Positions 1-8,177 of a stretch of DNA of 64,000 bases are shown here, piece after piece; positions within the stretch are counted from its first letter, which is position 1; the number at the start of each line of letters is the position of its first letter. The stretch is from Candidatus Bathyarchaeota archaeon. GTDB taxonomy: Archaea; Thermoproteota; Bathyarchaeia; TCS64. The stretch covers positions 1 to 64,000 of the forward strand of contig JADHWN010000008.1 in the NCBI GenBank assembly GCA_016783455.1, read 5' to 3'. The position numbers and the translations under genes are program-made. The notes under the pieces are model-generated. The model saw only the letters and a program-made list of their open reading frames with translations. It was not told where the DNA came from and made no database searches.

Positions 1-2
1 CC

Positions 3-80
3 ATGGGTAGGAGCCTGGGCTGCATCGCCTTGGAGCTGGCCGGCAAGGTGGCCCTCTACAACATGCTGGTGAACATGTGA
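3..80 (+). CDS. C-terminal end of an unidentified protein (partial)
   Basis: An open frame enters from the left edge of the window and stops with TGA at 78-80. Only about 25 residues are visible, ending in a hydrophobic stretch (LELAGKVALYNMLVNM). The base composition is GC-rich like the core genome, unlike the AT-rich DNA that follows. The fragment is too short to identify. A transposase C-terminus was considered but cannot be supported. Confidence 0.4.
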   Translation: MGRSLGCIALELAGKVALYNMLVNM

Positions 81-180
81 GGAGATTGTGGGAACCGGTG
101 GATGGGGTTACAACCGATAAATGATGGTCCACAAAGCACAGTTTAATACTAGCTATAGTTACAGTTGGTGGACTGAAAGT

Positions 181-235
181 ACGTGCAAGATTTGCACGTG
201 ACCCCTGGTTTTACGGATTTACACGTGACCCCTGG
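181..235. repeat. Inverted repeat plus direct repeat
   Basis: ACGTGCA at 181-187 and TGCACGT at 193-199 form a perfect 7-bp inverted repeat with a 5-nt loop. CACGTGACCCCTGG then occurs twice, at 195-208 and 222-235, with 27-bp periodicity. The repeats lie in AT-rich DNA just before a tiny ORF. They could be operator-like sites or a mobile-element scar. No function is shown by the sequence. Confidence 0.5.
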
Positions 236-247
236 CTTCTAGCTAAG

Positions 248-427
248 ATGGCATTCGTTGGAACTTTCATAATGGTTCTTGTACAGGGTTCTACAACGGG
301 TTTTTTCTTCATCTCTCCGACCGATGGCTGGGTGGAGAAAATCGCTGAGGCCCTAGCTGTTAGTCTGATGGTAGCGGTTGTTGAGGTATTAGGGACAGCA
401 TATTTCAGGTCGAGGAAGGAAAAATAA
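248..427 (+). CDS. Small putative membrane protein, 59 aa
   Basis: An ATG at 248 opens a 59-residue frame ending in TAA at 425-427. It predicts two hydrophobic stretches, roughly residues 3-22 and 34-51, and a basic tail (FRSRKEK). No clear Shine-Dalgarno sequence precedes it and I recognise no family. It lies just after the direct repeats, in DNA poorer in GC than the core genome, so it may belong to an acquired patch or may not be translated. Confidence 0.3.
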   Translation: MAFVGTFIMVLVQGSTTGFFFISPTDGWVEKIAEALAVSLMVAVVEVLGTAYFRSRKEK

Positions 428-604
428 CACCATGCACACGTGCAGTTGAAAGAGAAGCTAATAGATATGCTAAGAGAATTTAGACATTCACTGAATCCAA
501 CTAAATGTCAATTACACTCATTTTACGTTAACGAAACCCTGTTATTGTACCTCTGAGACTCATCTAAACGTCAGATTGGATAAAACATTAGAGGGACGAC
601 TTAG

Positions 605-922
605 GTGTTCCGTAGGATTCAATATCTGGTTGTGTTCCTAACTATCTCCCTTCTGTTCGGGTATCCAACGTATCTGCATGTAGTTGAGGGAGACCTTGAG
701 GGGGCTGCCCTTATGTTTGTGACATTGGTGATTTCATCCTTTATCTCGTATGCAGCCTATGTTGGCTGGATTCCGATAGGTGCGAGCGTGGTTATACGAG
801 AGCGGTACTCTGGTCGGAGTGGTCAGTATCCTCTGAGTCATGATGAAGAGATTATGAATCAGTATGCATTTTTCCTGCAAGGGATAGAGAGCATCGTTAG
901 AGATGAAGACATTGAGCAGTAG
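605..922 (+). CDS. Small two-helix membrane protein, unknown
   Basis: This 105-residue product starts with GTG. It has two hydrophobic segments, about residues 7-24 and 35-58, followed by a soluble acidic tail ending DEDIEQ. No family is recognised. Its stop overlaps the start of the next ORF, so the two may be co-transcribed. Composition is AT-rich relative to the genes after 1.6 kb, which fits recent acquisition or fast decay. Confidence 0.45.
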   Translation: MFRRIQYLVVFLTISLLFGYPTYLHVVEGDLEGAALMFVTLVISSFISYAAYVGWIPIGASVVIRERYSGRSGQYPLSHDEEIMNQYAFFLQGIESIVRDEDIEQ

Positions 923-1403
923 TATGCCTCGACTAAATTTATCTTCACCATTATCACGATTAAAAGGAAAACTGAGACTCACGTTTATAGCTTCTATTTT
1001 TATTATCGCCTTCTTCCCAATACCCCATATTCGCGAAGTTGAAGAAGAACTCGTCAAGACGCTGGAAATCAATACATATCTGTCCGATGGAGAATCTCTC
1101 TCGGAGATATGGAATTTAAGGGGCGTAAATATCGTCAGAGTAAACATCTCGTGCACTACAGATATTTTGGTACATCTTATCGATAAGAAAGCGTTGAAGG
1201 GTCGGGAATACAAAGGACTCCTCGCGAGGGTAAGTAAAGTCCATGAATACGATTATCGGGTAAATACTACTGGCGTCATGGAGGTCAAGGTCGCTAATCC
1301 TGCATGGATCGGAGATGGTCCAGCACTTCACCGCTTACGTGGAAACATACAGGCATATAGCATCTCTAGAAGCGTATGGTTGCCATGGTGGTGGCCATCA
1401 TAA
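903..1403 (+). CDS. Hypothetical protein with N-terminal membrane anchor
   Basis: The frame encodes up to 166 residues. One hydrophobic helix near residues 27-43 (LTFIASIFIIAFFPIP) probably anchors a mainly extracytoplasmic domain of about 120 residues. ATG at 903 lies inside the previous gene and an in-frame ATG at 924, just after that gene's stop, is an equally good start. No family is recognised. It is part of the AT-rich patch upstream of tRNA-Thr. Confidence 0.45.
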   Translation: MKTLSSSMPRLNLSSPLSRLKGKLRLTFIASIFIIAFFPIPHIREVEEELVKTLEINTYLSDGESLSEIWNLRGVNIVRVNISCTTDILVHLIDKKALKGREYKGLLARVSKVHEYDYRVNTTGVMEVKVANPAWIGDGPALHRLRGNIQAYSISRSVWLPWWWPS

Positions 1404-1535
1404 CTGCGCGCGCTATGAGGGGAGGGGGGGTCATCCCGTCAAAGCGTGAAAAGCAACCCAAACACCACCCCGTTCACACCAAAATGAGTGCCTATGCACA
1501 CCCAGAAACCGCTATCCTAAGCCAGCCGCATGAGA

Positions 1536-1611
1536 TGGAGCCCCGGGCGGGAGTCGAACCCGCGGCCAACAGCTTACAAGGCTGCCGCTCTGGCCACTGA
1601 GCTACCGAGGC
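1536..1611 (-). tRNA. tRNA-Thr (anticodon UGU)
   Basis: Read on the minus strand, a full cloverleaf folds. The acceptor arm is GCCTCGG against CCGGGGC, and the discriminator T is followed by an encoded CCA. The D arm GCTC/GAGC, the anticodon stem GCAGC/GCTGT with loop CTTGTAA, and the T arm GCGGG-TTCGACT-CCCGC are all present. Positions 34-36 read TGT, giving tRNA-Thr for ACA codons. The gene is 76 nt including CCA and has no intron. It marks the boundary between the AT-rich patch and GC-rich core genes. Confidence 0.96.
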
Positions 1612-1637
1612 GCAACAACACAATACACCAACCCCAC

Positions 1638-1645
1638 ATATATTT
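1638..1645 (-). promoter_or_regulatory. TATA box of tRNA-Thr
   Basis: AAATATAT on the minus strand lies about 27-34 nt upstream of the mature tRNA 5' end, the spacing expected for an archaeal TBP site. Confidence 0.6.
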
Positions 1646-1663
1646 CTGACCCGAGCACGCACA

Positions 1664-2527
1664 TCAACGCCTCTCACCGAGCACGCCAAGGACCCTATCA
1701 TCCCACCGCAGCCCCCGGAAACCGGCGCGCCTCAGCCGCTCCATCACGCCCCGCTTGAGGTCGACACCCCGAAAACGCGAACCCGGCTCGCCAGTGTAAT
1801 GGAACAAACGCCCACCAGGCCGCAGCACACGAGACAGCCGAGAGTAGAACTCCCCCCCGTACAGGTGGCCGGCATGGGAGAGCGTGGGGGGATCGTGGAT
1901 CACGCAGTCGAAGAATCCGTCTGGGAACGCCTCAATGGCGTGGAACACGTCCCCCAAGAGAAGACGCACATCACCGCCGATCAGTCCCCCCGACCAGGGA
2001 TTCAGCCCGGCGATCCGCAACACCTCCGGCCAAAGCTCCACGCTCACAACAAGCTCCGCCCCCCTCCCTACAGCCCCCAGCGCCGTGTATCCCAACCCGG
2101 CGCAGGTGTCCAGCACCCGGCATCCCCCCACCCCCAGTGCGTCCAGTTTTAAGTCGGCATCGGCGTCCGGCGTCGTCCCCCTGGTCCTGTGCATCCTCAC
2201 ACCGTCGATCTCCAACGTCGGTGCACCACCCGTAGGCAACAGTTTAAAGAAGTGGTCACCCGCCACGGCGACCTGGAGGATTATGTCGTCATGGGGGAAG
2301 AAGACGGCTCCCTCCTGAGCCACAACCCGCTCCAGATCCGCCATCCCCACAACGCCACCGTCCGGGAGCAGGACGCCACCCTCAACGTGCTCCACCCCCA
2401 CCACCGAGAGGCCAAGATCCAGGGACACACGCAGGGCTCCCCCTAGGAGCTCCCGGGCAACGCTGGCCGTCAGAAGAGGCGGAAAAACTCCCAACCCCAC
2501 ACCCAGAGAAGCAGACAGCCGCCCCAC
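1664..2527 (-). CDS. Predicted archaeal SAM-dependent methyltransferase (COG2521-like)
   Basis: The 287-residue product has a Rossmann methyltransferase core. RVLDTCAGLGYTALGA at about 136-151 matches motif I (SAM binding), VVSVELWPEV is the acidic beta-2 region, and DCVIHDPPTL near 208-217 is an NPPY-like motif IV. The N-terminal 120 residues form a family-specific domain. The arrangement resembles the uncharacterised archaeal methyltransferases of COG2521, whose substrate is unknown. The start is GTG; a nearby ATG is out of frame. It stands alone beside tRNA-Thr on the same strand. Confidence 0.75.
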   Translation of the reverse strand: MGRLSASLGVGLGVFPPLLTASVARELLGGALRVSLDLGLSVVGVEHVEGGVLLPDGGVVGMADLERVVAQEGAVFFPHDDIILQVAVAGDHFFKLLPTGGAPTLEIDGVRMHRTRGTTPDADADLKLDALGVGGCRVLDTCAGLGYTALGAVGRGAELVVSVELWPEVLRIAGLNPWSGGLIGGDVRLLLGDVFHAIEAFPDGFFDCVIHDPPTLSHAGHLYGGEFYSRLSRVLRPGGRLFHYTGEPGSRFRGVDLKRGVMERLRRAGFRGLRWDDRVLGVLGERR

Positions 2528-2788
2528 ATATCACACTTACCCACGCGCAAAGCTCAAAAACAGACGCCCACACAACAAACATGGGACCCACAGGACCACG
2601 AAGCAATTCGCTGGTTTCATGCGTTTCCCAACGATCTGTGGGTCCCACCCCAGAAGGCAGTAAATAAATCAGAAAACGTCAGATGATAGCCGATCGTCAC
2701 CGAGTAGCTATTCCAACGGTCACATACGCCCGGCAATGACTCATGGCAACAGATACCGACACTGCAGTGAAAAGAGAAAAGGAGGGCG

Positions 2789-3637
2789 TCAGTCCCTCAG
2801 CACGAACTTCTGAACCCGAGCCCCAGCCAACGTCTCAGCGACATAGAGATCGCCATTCGAGTCCACATAGACGCCATGGGGAGCGTAGAACTTCCCGGGC
2901 TCATGCCCCCTCTCACCGCCCAGGCGGGTGAGGAGCCCCCCGTCCCCGTCCAGGATGGTCACCCTCCCCTGGAGCTCCGGGACATAGAACCGGCCCCCAG
3001 CCATGAATACATTACAGGGCTGCAGGAGGTCCCCCCACTCCTCCAGGTACTCCCCGCCAAGGGTGAAGACCTGGATCCGGTTATTCTGGCGATCCGCCAC
3101 ATAGACGCGGTCACCCTCAACCCAGACACCGTGAGGGATCTCGAACTCGCCGGGACCGTCACCCGGACCACCCCAGGAGAACTCCAACTCGCAGTCAGCC
3201 GAGTACTTATGGACCCTGGAGTTCACGTAGCCATCAGCGACGTAGAACTCGCCAGACGGCAAGAGGAATGTGCCCGTAGGCCGGTTGAACGGAGCCCCCT
3301 CTTCGCCGGGGACGTCCTTCACCCCCAGCGTAAGCAGGAGCTCCCCCTCGGTCGTGAACTTCCGAACAGTGTGATCCCCGGAGTCGGTGCACCAGACATG
3401 ATCATGACGATCAATTTCGATGTAGTGGGGCGTCGTGAAGACCCCGTCCCCCCACGAATCCAGGACACCCCCGTCCCTGTCGAAGACCACGACAGGATGG
3501 GTGCCCCTGCAGAAAACGTAGACCCTGTCACGCGAGTCCATGGCCACAGCTAGCGCCATACCCAGCTCCCAGCCTTCGGGGAGCGGCCCCCAGCCCTCGA
3601 CCACGTCGTACACGAGCCCCTCTGAGCCGTCTCGCAT
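2789..3637 (-). CDS. NHL-repeat beta-propeller protein
   Basis: The 282-residue protein is built of NHL repeats. Recurrent units include VYVADRQNNRIQVF, FYVADGYVNSRVHKYS and LYVAETLAGARVQKF, each paired with glycine-rich PxGV/PHGV turns, giving five to six propeller blades. It resembles the peptidyl-alpha-hydroxyglycine alpha-amidating-lyase-like group often found in environmental genomes. No signal peptide is visible, so it is probably cytoplasmic. The substrate is unknown. The 261 bp between this gene and the methyltransferase hold nothing I recognise. Confidence 0.75.
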   Translation of the reverse strand: MRDGSEGLVYDVVEGWGPLPEGWELGMALAVAMDSRDRVYVFCRGTHPVVVFDRDGGVLDSWGDGVFTTPHYIEIDRHDHVWCTDSGDHTVRKFTTEGELLLTLGVKDVPGEEGAPFNRPTGTFLLPSGEFYVADGYVNSRVHKYSADCELEFSWGGPGDGPGEFEIPHGVWVEGDRVYVADRQNNRIQVFTLGGEYLEEWGDLLQPCNVFMAGGRFYVPELQGRVTILDGDGGLLTRLGGERGHEPGKFYAPHGVYVDSNGDLYVAETLAGARVQKFVLRD

Positions 3638-3741
3638 AAACTCACAACCTCAGAAAAGGGTCTAACCAACATCTACTTAGAACTATCGAACTGGCCCCCA
3701 AAGCACGCATTTTTAAAGGTGAACCATCCAAGAAAAGCGAT

Positions 3742-4695
3742 ATGACCTCCACCACAACGGTATGCATCTCCCACGGAGAGGACGCGGACGGGCTGATCTG
3801 CGCAACGTACATGCGCCTCCTCAAGGACGCGACCCTCATACTCGCGACATACGACGAGCTCAAAGACGCCCTGAAGAGCGTGCAGCCCCCGGTAGAGGAG
3901 GTCTACATCTGCGACATGAACCTGAGGAAGGACCTCATAGGGGAGATCGAGAGGATCCGGGGCTTCGCCACTATAACCCTCGTGGACCACCACCCCACAG
4001 AGGAGAGAATACTGGAGCAAATACAGGAGATGGGGGTGACTGTCATCCACGACACAAGCGACTGCGCCAGCGTCCTCCTGTACAACCAGTACAAGGGTGA
4101 ACTGGGCAGGGACGCCGGAAGGCTAGCAGCCTATGGGGCGTGGGCCGACCAGTTCGAGGATGGCCCCATCGCCACTGGACTCCTCAGGGAGTACGACAGG
4201 CAGTTCACCCAGCTGGAGGCCCTCATGCTGGCCTACGCCCTCACTCGGGACCACACCCCCGATTTCAGGAAGCCGATAGTTGATGGGCTCAGCAGACTCG
4301 ACTATCCTCACCGCATAGAGGGAGTGTATGAGACCGCACTGGCGCATCTGGAGGAGATGGCGGAGATAGTCGAAGTCCTCCCCAAGATCTGCAAGAGGCT
4401 CAACGTCATGGCCTACTGCGAGACCCCTGAAGGGAAGCCCATCGGGACGGTGGCCGGACTGATAGTCGATGCCATAGGAACCAAAGTAGGCCTCTGCTAC
4501 GTGGTCAAGGACGACGGGCGGGTCAACATCTCCCTCAGGAGCAAGAGAGGCCTCGACTACCACCTGGGGAAGACCACGAGGGAGATCGCAGAGAAGATAG
4601 GGGGATTCGGCGGAGGACACAAGAGAGCCAGCGGAGCCAGCATCCCCCTCCCGTCCCTCGATGAATTCATCCAGGAGTTCGACGCCAAGCTATAG
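3742..4695 (+). CDS. DHH-family phosphoesterase
   Basis: The 317-residue protein carries the DHH superfamily motifs in order: SHGEDADG (about 10-17), CDMN (about 55-58), VDHH (about 83-86) and a C-terminal DHHA1 signature GGGHKRASGA near 291-300. These bind divalent metal for hydrolysis of short oligonucleotides or nucleotide phosphates, as in NrnA/RecJ-type enzymes. The size fits a nanoRNase- or pAp-phosphatase-like member rather than full RecJ. It starts at ATG after an AT-rich leader and is followed by a zinc-ribbon membrane protein on the same strand. Confidence 0.85.
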   Translation: MTSTTTVCISHGEDADGLICATYMRLLKDATLILATYDELKDALKSVQPPVEEVYICDMNLRKDLIGEIERIRGFATITLVDHHPTEERILEQIQEMGVTVIHDTSDCASVLLYNQYKGELGRDAGRLAAYGAWADQFEDGPIATGLLREYDRQFTQLEALMLAYALTRDHTPDFRKPIVDGLSRLDYPHRIEGVYETALAHLEEMAEIVEVLPKICKRLNVMAYCETPEGKPIGTVAGLIVDAIGTKVGLCYVVKDDGRVNISLRSKRGLDYHLGKTTREIAEKIGGFGGGHKRASGASIPLPSLDEFIQEFDAKL

Positions 4696-4755
4696 GCCTA
4701 TACCACCCAAAAGGTTCAAAAACCGTCGATACGACCTTCAACCATCGGTGATAAA

Positions 4756-5112
4756 ATGCTCTACTGCCCAGACTGCGGAGCCCAGAACGAAGACGATGCA
4801 GACTACTGCATAAAGTGCGGTGCCCCCCTCAGGGAGGGAGTGAGACGCATATACCGCAGGGACGAGAAGGACGAAAAGGAAGAGAGGATCGAGAAAGAGG
4901 AGAAAGACGAGAAAAACGAGAAATCCGAGGGAGACGCAAGGAACTGGGGGCTCCTCATCGGCCTCCTTATCCTCGCCTCCGGACTAATCTCCCTCGCAGA
5001 GGACTGGTGGGGCTACACATGGGACAGCCTATGGCCGTACATGATCATCCTAGTAGGCCTATTCATCGTCTACAACGGCCTGAAGGCCCGACAACGATCT
5101 CCACGACCCTAG
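4756..5112 (+). CDS. Zinc-ribbon, charged linker and membrane-hairpin protein
   Basis: The 118-residue protein begins with a four-cysteine zinc ribbon (CPDCG...CIKCG, residues 4-21). A highly charged Asp/Glu/Lys linker follows (about 36-60), then two hydrophobic segments (about 68-81 and 95-109) that probably form a membrane hairpin. It matches the general zinc-ribbon domain-containing membrane protein type common in archaea, with unknown function. ATG at 4756 lies 60 bp after the DHH gene. Confidence 0.7.
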   Translation: MLYCPDCGAQNEDDADYCIKCGAPLREGVRRIYRRDEKDEKEERIEKEEKDEKNEKSEGDARNWGLLIGLLILASGLISLAEDWWGYTWDSLWPYMIILVGLFIVYNGLKARQRSPRP

Positions 5113-5123
5113 AGCACTGACAC

Positions 5124-5570
5124 TCATCCGACGTCGAAGGAGATCTCAAGGACCCCTTTATTCGCCCTGTACCTGTACTTAGAGATCGTCAGGGAGCCTA
5201 TCTTGCCAGTGGAGGAGCAGTGCTCCCGGTTGCAGGCGTTCACATTCCACCCGGGTATATGGCAGATGCTCAGCTCGGTAACCGACTCCGGGATGGGGAA
5301 CAGGTCGTAGACTAGGTCGCCCCACCGCTCCTCCGCCTCGGCCCTACCCATCACCATCTCCTCCACCCCGACGTCCTCGGTGATCACCCTGTTCGCCGCA
5401 TCCTCGACTCTCCGCATCTCGTCCTCGGTGGGCTTCCTGTCCAGCTGCAGGGTGAGCCTCCCGTGGGAGTCGTTTACGCTCACCCCAGAGGTCCATTTCA
5501 CTCCGAGGACCTCGACGGCTGCGCCCTTAAGGACGTGAAGCGCCGTGTGCGCCCTCACCTCATCAGACAT
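5124..5570 (-). CDS. AlaX-like alanyl-tRNA editing protein
   Basis: The 148-residue protein resembles the free-standing editing domain of alanyl-/threonyl-tRNA synthetases. HTALH (residues 8-12) supplies the first zinc-binding histidine pair and CNREH in the C-terminal half (about 112-116) gives the second Cys/His set. Such proteins hydrolyse mischarged tRNA-Ala. The length is like short AlaX enzymes. It lies 39 bp downstream of the metallo-hydrolase gene on the same strand. A free editing factor is notable because the alaS locus in this window has been remodelled. Confidence 0.75.
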   Translation of the reverse strand: MSDEVRAHTALHVLKGAAVEVLGVKWTSGVSVNDSHGRLTLQLDRKPTEDEMRRVEDAANRVITEDVGVEEMVMGRAEAEERWGDLVYDLFPIPESVTELSICHIPGWNVNACNREHCSSTGKIGSLTISKYRYRANKGVLEISFDVG

Positions 5571-5609
5571 ATCCGACCATCTCCCTCATTCGACCATGAA
5601 AACATAACC

Positions 5610-6812
5610 CTAGGCGACCTGGGTCAACCTCACCCCGGAGGACGTCAACTCCAGCACACGACGATCCACCAGATGCGTCAGCGCCGCCTCGGTCTCGCTC
5701 CGTGTGAAGCCCCTGCGCGCCATCTCCTTCACGAGCCAGGGGGACGTGTACTCGAACCCCGGGATGCGCACGGTCCTGAGAAGCTGCTCGTAGCACACCT
5801 TCATCCGGAGCTCACCCCTGGTCACCGGCCCATGGATCGTCTCCTCACGGCTCGTCAGGGGCCCAGCGTCGATGCCAAGCCTCTTCCTCACGTACTCGGC
5901 GAAGCCTTTCGTCATCTTCCCCCCGTGGAACGTGAGCACCCGCTTCGGGCGGCACCTCCTGATGAAGCTGAGGAGCTCCCTGAAGTCCGCGTGGTCGCTC
6001 AACGGGAAAGCCCTCCCCCTGTTCCTCATCATCACCGCCCACCCCGAGGCGAGGGCTGTGTCCAGGTTCTCCCGCTTGAACTTGGAGCCCTTCGGGGCGA
6101 CAAGGACGCACTTCCCGTCGTCCAGGAGCTCCCGTCCCTCCGGTGAGTCCGCGTCCACGTAGTCGAGGTCGTGGCCGTACATCCTGTAGACATCGCTGAC
6201 CCTGGTGGCGCTCCTGGAGGTCACCACGGGGACGCTCGTGAGGAGGTTGAACGCGGAGATGACCTCCTGGGCGTTCCCGATGGAGTCGGTCCTGAACGTG
6301 GGGACCCTCCCAGCCGGGATGGCCTCCATCACCGCCCACCTCACCATCTCCAGGGCGACGTCCTGCCTCTTCGGGAACTTGAACATCGGGGCGCCGAAGG
6401 TCGTCTCGATCACCATGAGATCGCACCTCACCACCTCCGCCGCCTCCATTGTGTAGCTGTTCCCGAGGCTGAAGTCCCCCGTGTAGAGGATCGTCCCCTC
6501 AGGGGTGGACGCCTCGAACTGCACCGAGCCCAGGACGTGGCCGGCGTTATGGGCTTTGACCTCGATGTCCCCCACCCTGACGGTCTCACCTACGGAGATG
6601 GGCCTCCAGTTCCCCAGGTTCCTCCAGCCCAGGACCTCAAGGAGCTTGTACGTGGGCTCCGTGGCGTATTTAACGAGATCTAATTTCTTGAAAGAGGACG
6701 CGTGGTCTGCGTGGGCGTGGCTCACGAAGATAGGGTGCTCCGAGGAGTTGGAGGGATCGAACGCGACGCCCGAGTCCCCATACTCGACGATCACTCCTCT
6801 GCTGCGCCTCAC
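5610..6812 (-). CDS. Metallo-beta-lactamase-fold nuclease (beta-CASP-like, YSH1/Lhr-associated type)
   Basis: This 400-residue protein has a metallo-beta-lactamase fold: SHAHADH (about 30-36) is motif 2, the region AHNAGHVLGS (about 92-101) gives a later metal histidine, and YTGDFS (about 115-120) is motif 4. FPLSDHADF (about 269-277) and TFHGG (about 294-298) match the later nuclease motifs of the CPSF-73/YSH1 superfamily. The last 60 residues look like a winged helix. A role in RNA 3' processing or DNA end processing is likely. It is followed by the AlaX-like gene. Confidence 0.8.
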   Translation of the reverse strand: MRRSRGVIVEYGDSGVAFDPSNSSEHPIFVSHAHADHASSFKKLDLVKYATEPTYKLLEVLGWRNLGNWRPISVGETVRVGDIEVKAHNAGHVLGSVQFEASTPEGTILYTGDFSLGNSYTMEAAEVVRCDLMVIETTFGAPMFKFPKRQDVALEMVRWAVMEAIPAGRVPTFRTDSIGNAQEVISAFNLLTSVPVVTSRSATRVSDVYRMYGHDLDYVDADSPEGRELLDDGKCVLVAPKGSKFKRENLDTALASGWAVMMRNRGRAFPLSDHADFRELLSFIRRCRPKRVLTFHGGKMTKGFAEYVRKRLGIDAGPLTSREETIHGPVTRGELRMKVCYEQLLRTVRIPGFEYTSPWLVKEMARRGFTRSETEAALTHLVDRRVLELTSSGVRLTQVA

Positions 6813-6954
6813 CGTCAGCGCCAGTTATAGACCTCCATGTCCAGACGCGATCCTCGTTTCATCTCGCGGAAAACATCCCAGCGAATATCAAACCATAAGG
6901 AGTGCGAATGATTAAAAGGATTAGGAAAACGTGGAGTTTTCAAGAACGGGGCCT

Positions 6955-7299
6955 TCACCCCGTCGTGAGCTTCAGGATGGCTCTGGCGAGATCACCCTCA
7001 GCGTCCTCAAGGGCAGCCTTCGCCCGCTCCATGCTGACCCCGGTCTGCTGGGAGACGAGGAGCACATCCTCCTCAGGGATCTCGACCCCCTTCTCCAGCG
7101 CCTGCTCGGTGACGTTCCCACCGGCTATCTGGTACATCTTCTGTCCCTGCATGTCGATGGAGGTGACAGCGGCCCCCTCGATGACGATCTCCCTCTTCGG
7201 CCCCTGTAGGATGACGCGATCTATGTCGCCGAGCTCATCCATCTTGAGCCCCATCTGCTTCATCATCCGGCGCGCACGCCTTGAGTTCCCACGCGACAT
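6955..7299 (-). CDS. nac: Nascent polypeptide-associated complex protein (archaeal NAC)
   Basis: The 114-residue protein matches archaeal NAC. A basic N-terminus (SRGNSRRARRMMKQMG) contacts the ribosome, a central beta-barrel NAC domain includes VILQGPKREIVIEG, and a C-terminal UBA helix bundle covers about residues 75-112 (VSQQTGVSMERAKAALEDA). Archaeal NAC forms homodimers at the ribosomal exit tunnel. Length and domain order are typical. It lies just downstream of folD on the same strand. Confidence 0.93.
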   Translation of the reverse strand: MSRGNSRRARRMMKQMGLKMDELGDIDRVILQGPKREIVIEGAAVTSIDMQGQKMYQIAGGNVTEQALEKGVEIPEEDVLLVSQQTGVSMERAKAALEDAEGDLARAILKLTTG

Positions 7300-7333
7300 T
7301 GTCTGCTCGCAAAGAAAATAGGGGAACTACCTT

Positions 7334-8176
7334 TTAAACGCTTGACAGAGAGGCCGCCTTCACTGTGTTGCTCATCAGCATCGTCACGAGGAGAGGCCCT
7401 ACCCCGCCGGGCACAGGCGTGATGGCGCTCGCCTTCTCCGAGACTGCATCGAAGTCGACGTCGCCGAAGACCTTCTTGCCCTCGTAGTTGTTCCCGTTGT
7501 CGATGACGATGACCCCATCCTTCACCATATCCGCGGTAACGGCGTGCTTCTTGGACAGCTCCGTGCAGACCACGTCCGCTTCCCTCACCAGCTCCGACAT
7601 CCTCAGGTCGTCCTTTCCGCAGGCGGAGACCGTGACGTTCATGTTGGCGAGGGACGCGATGAGGGGCTTCCCCAGCCAGTTGGTGGACCCAGCCACGACC
7701 CAGTGCTTCCCCTCGGGGTCGAGGTCGTAGCGCCTGAAGAGCTCGAATATGGCATCGACACCGGCTGGGAGGAACGACTCCTCGCCCAGCAGAATCTTGC
7801 CCAGGGTCGAAGGGGATATGCCGTCAACGTCCTTCTCGGGGGTGACGGCTTCAACTATGGCCCCCTCGTCCAGACCCTCTGCCACTGGCAGCTGGACCAG
7901 GACTCCGTGGATCTCGGGGTCCTCACAGAGCCCCTCGACGATCTTGACGACCTCCTCGGTGGTGGTCTCCTCTAGGTGGTGGAAACGGGCCTCCATGCCC
8001 AGATTCTCGGCTCTCTTGACCTTCATCCGGACGTAGCGACTAGAGTATTTGTCTGTTCCCGTCAGCACGAGGGCGAGGGTCGGGGTCACTCCCTTCCCCT
8101 TCAGCTCCTCGACTTGAGCTGCGAGCTCCTCCATCACCTTTTCCGAGGTCTCTTTCCCGTCTAGGATTACGGCCAT
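7334..8176 (-). CDS. folD: FolD, methylene-THF dehydrogenase / methenyl-THF cyclohydrolase
   Basis: The 280-residue enzyme interconverts methylene-, methenyl- and formyl-tetrahydrofolate using NAD(P). YSSRYVRMKVKRAENLG holds the catalytic Tyr/Lys region, GVLVQLPV is the folate-site signature, and TPVPGGVGPLLVTMLMSNTV near the C-terminus is the second FolD signature. The NAD(P)-binding site is VVAGSTNWLGKPL, where STN...GKP stands in for the usual SxxxGKP. Its start lies 1 bp after the fhs stop, so the two are co-transcribed. Confidence 0.95.
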   Translation of the reverse strand: MAVILDGKETSEKVMEELAAQVEELKGKGVTPTLALVLTGTDKYSSRYVRMKVKRAENLGMEARFHHLEETTTEEVVKIVEGLCEDPEIHGVLVQLPVAEGLDEGAIVEAVTPEKDVDGISPSTLGKILLGEESFLPAGVDAIFELFRRYDLDPEGKHWVVAGSTNWLGKPLIASLANMNVTVSACGKDDLRMSELVREADVVCTELSKKHAVTADMVKDGVIVIDNGNNYEGKKVFGDVDFDAVSEKASAITPVPGGVGPLLVTMLMSNTVKAASLSSV

Positions 8177-8177
8177 C

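Noticed and set aside
3-80. C-terminal fragment as an insertion-sequence transposase
   Set aside because: Only about 25 residues are visible and no transposase motif or terminal inverted repeat can be shown.
1376-1600. Small plus-strand open frame across the tRNA-Thr gene
   Set aside because: It overlaps the tRNA and encodes no recognisable protein.
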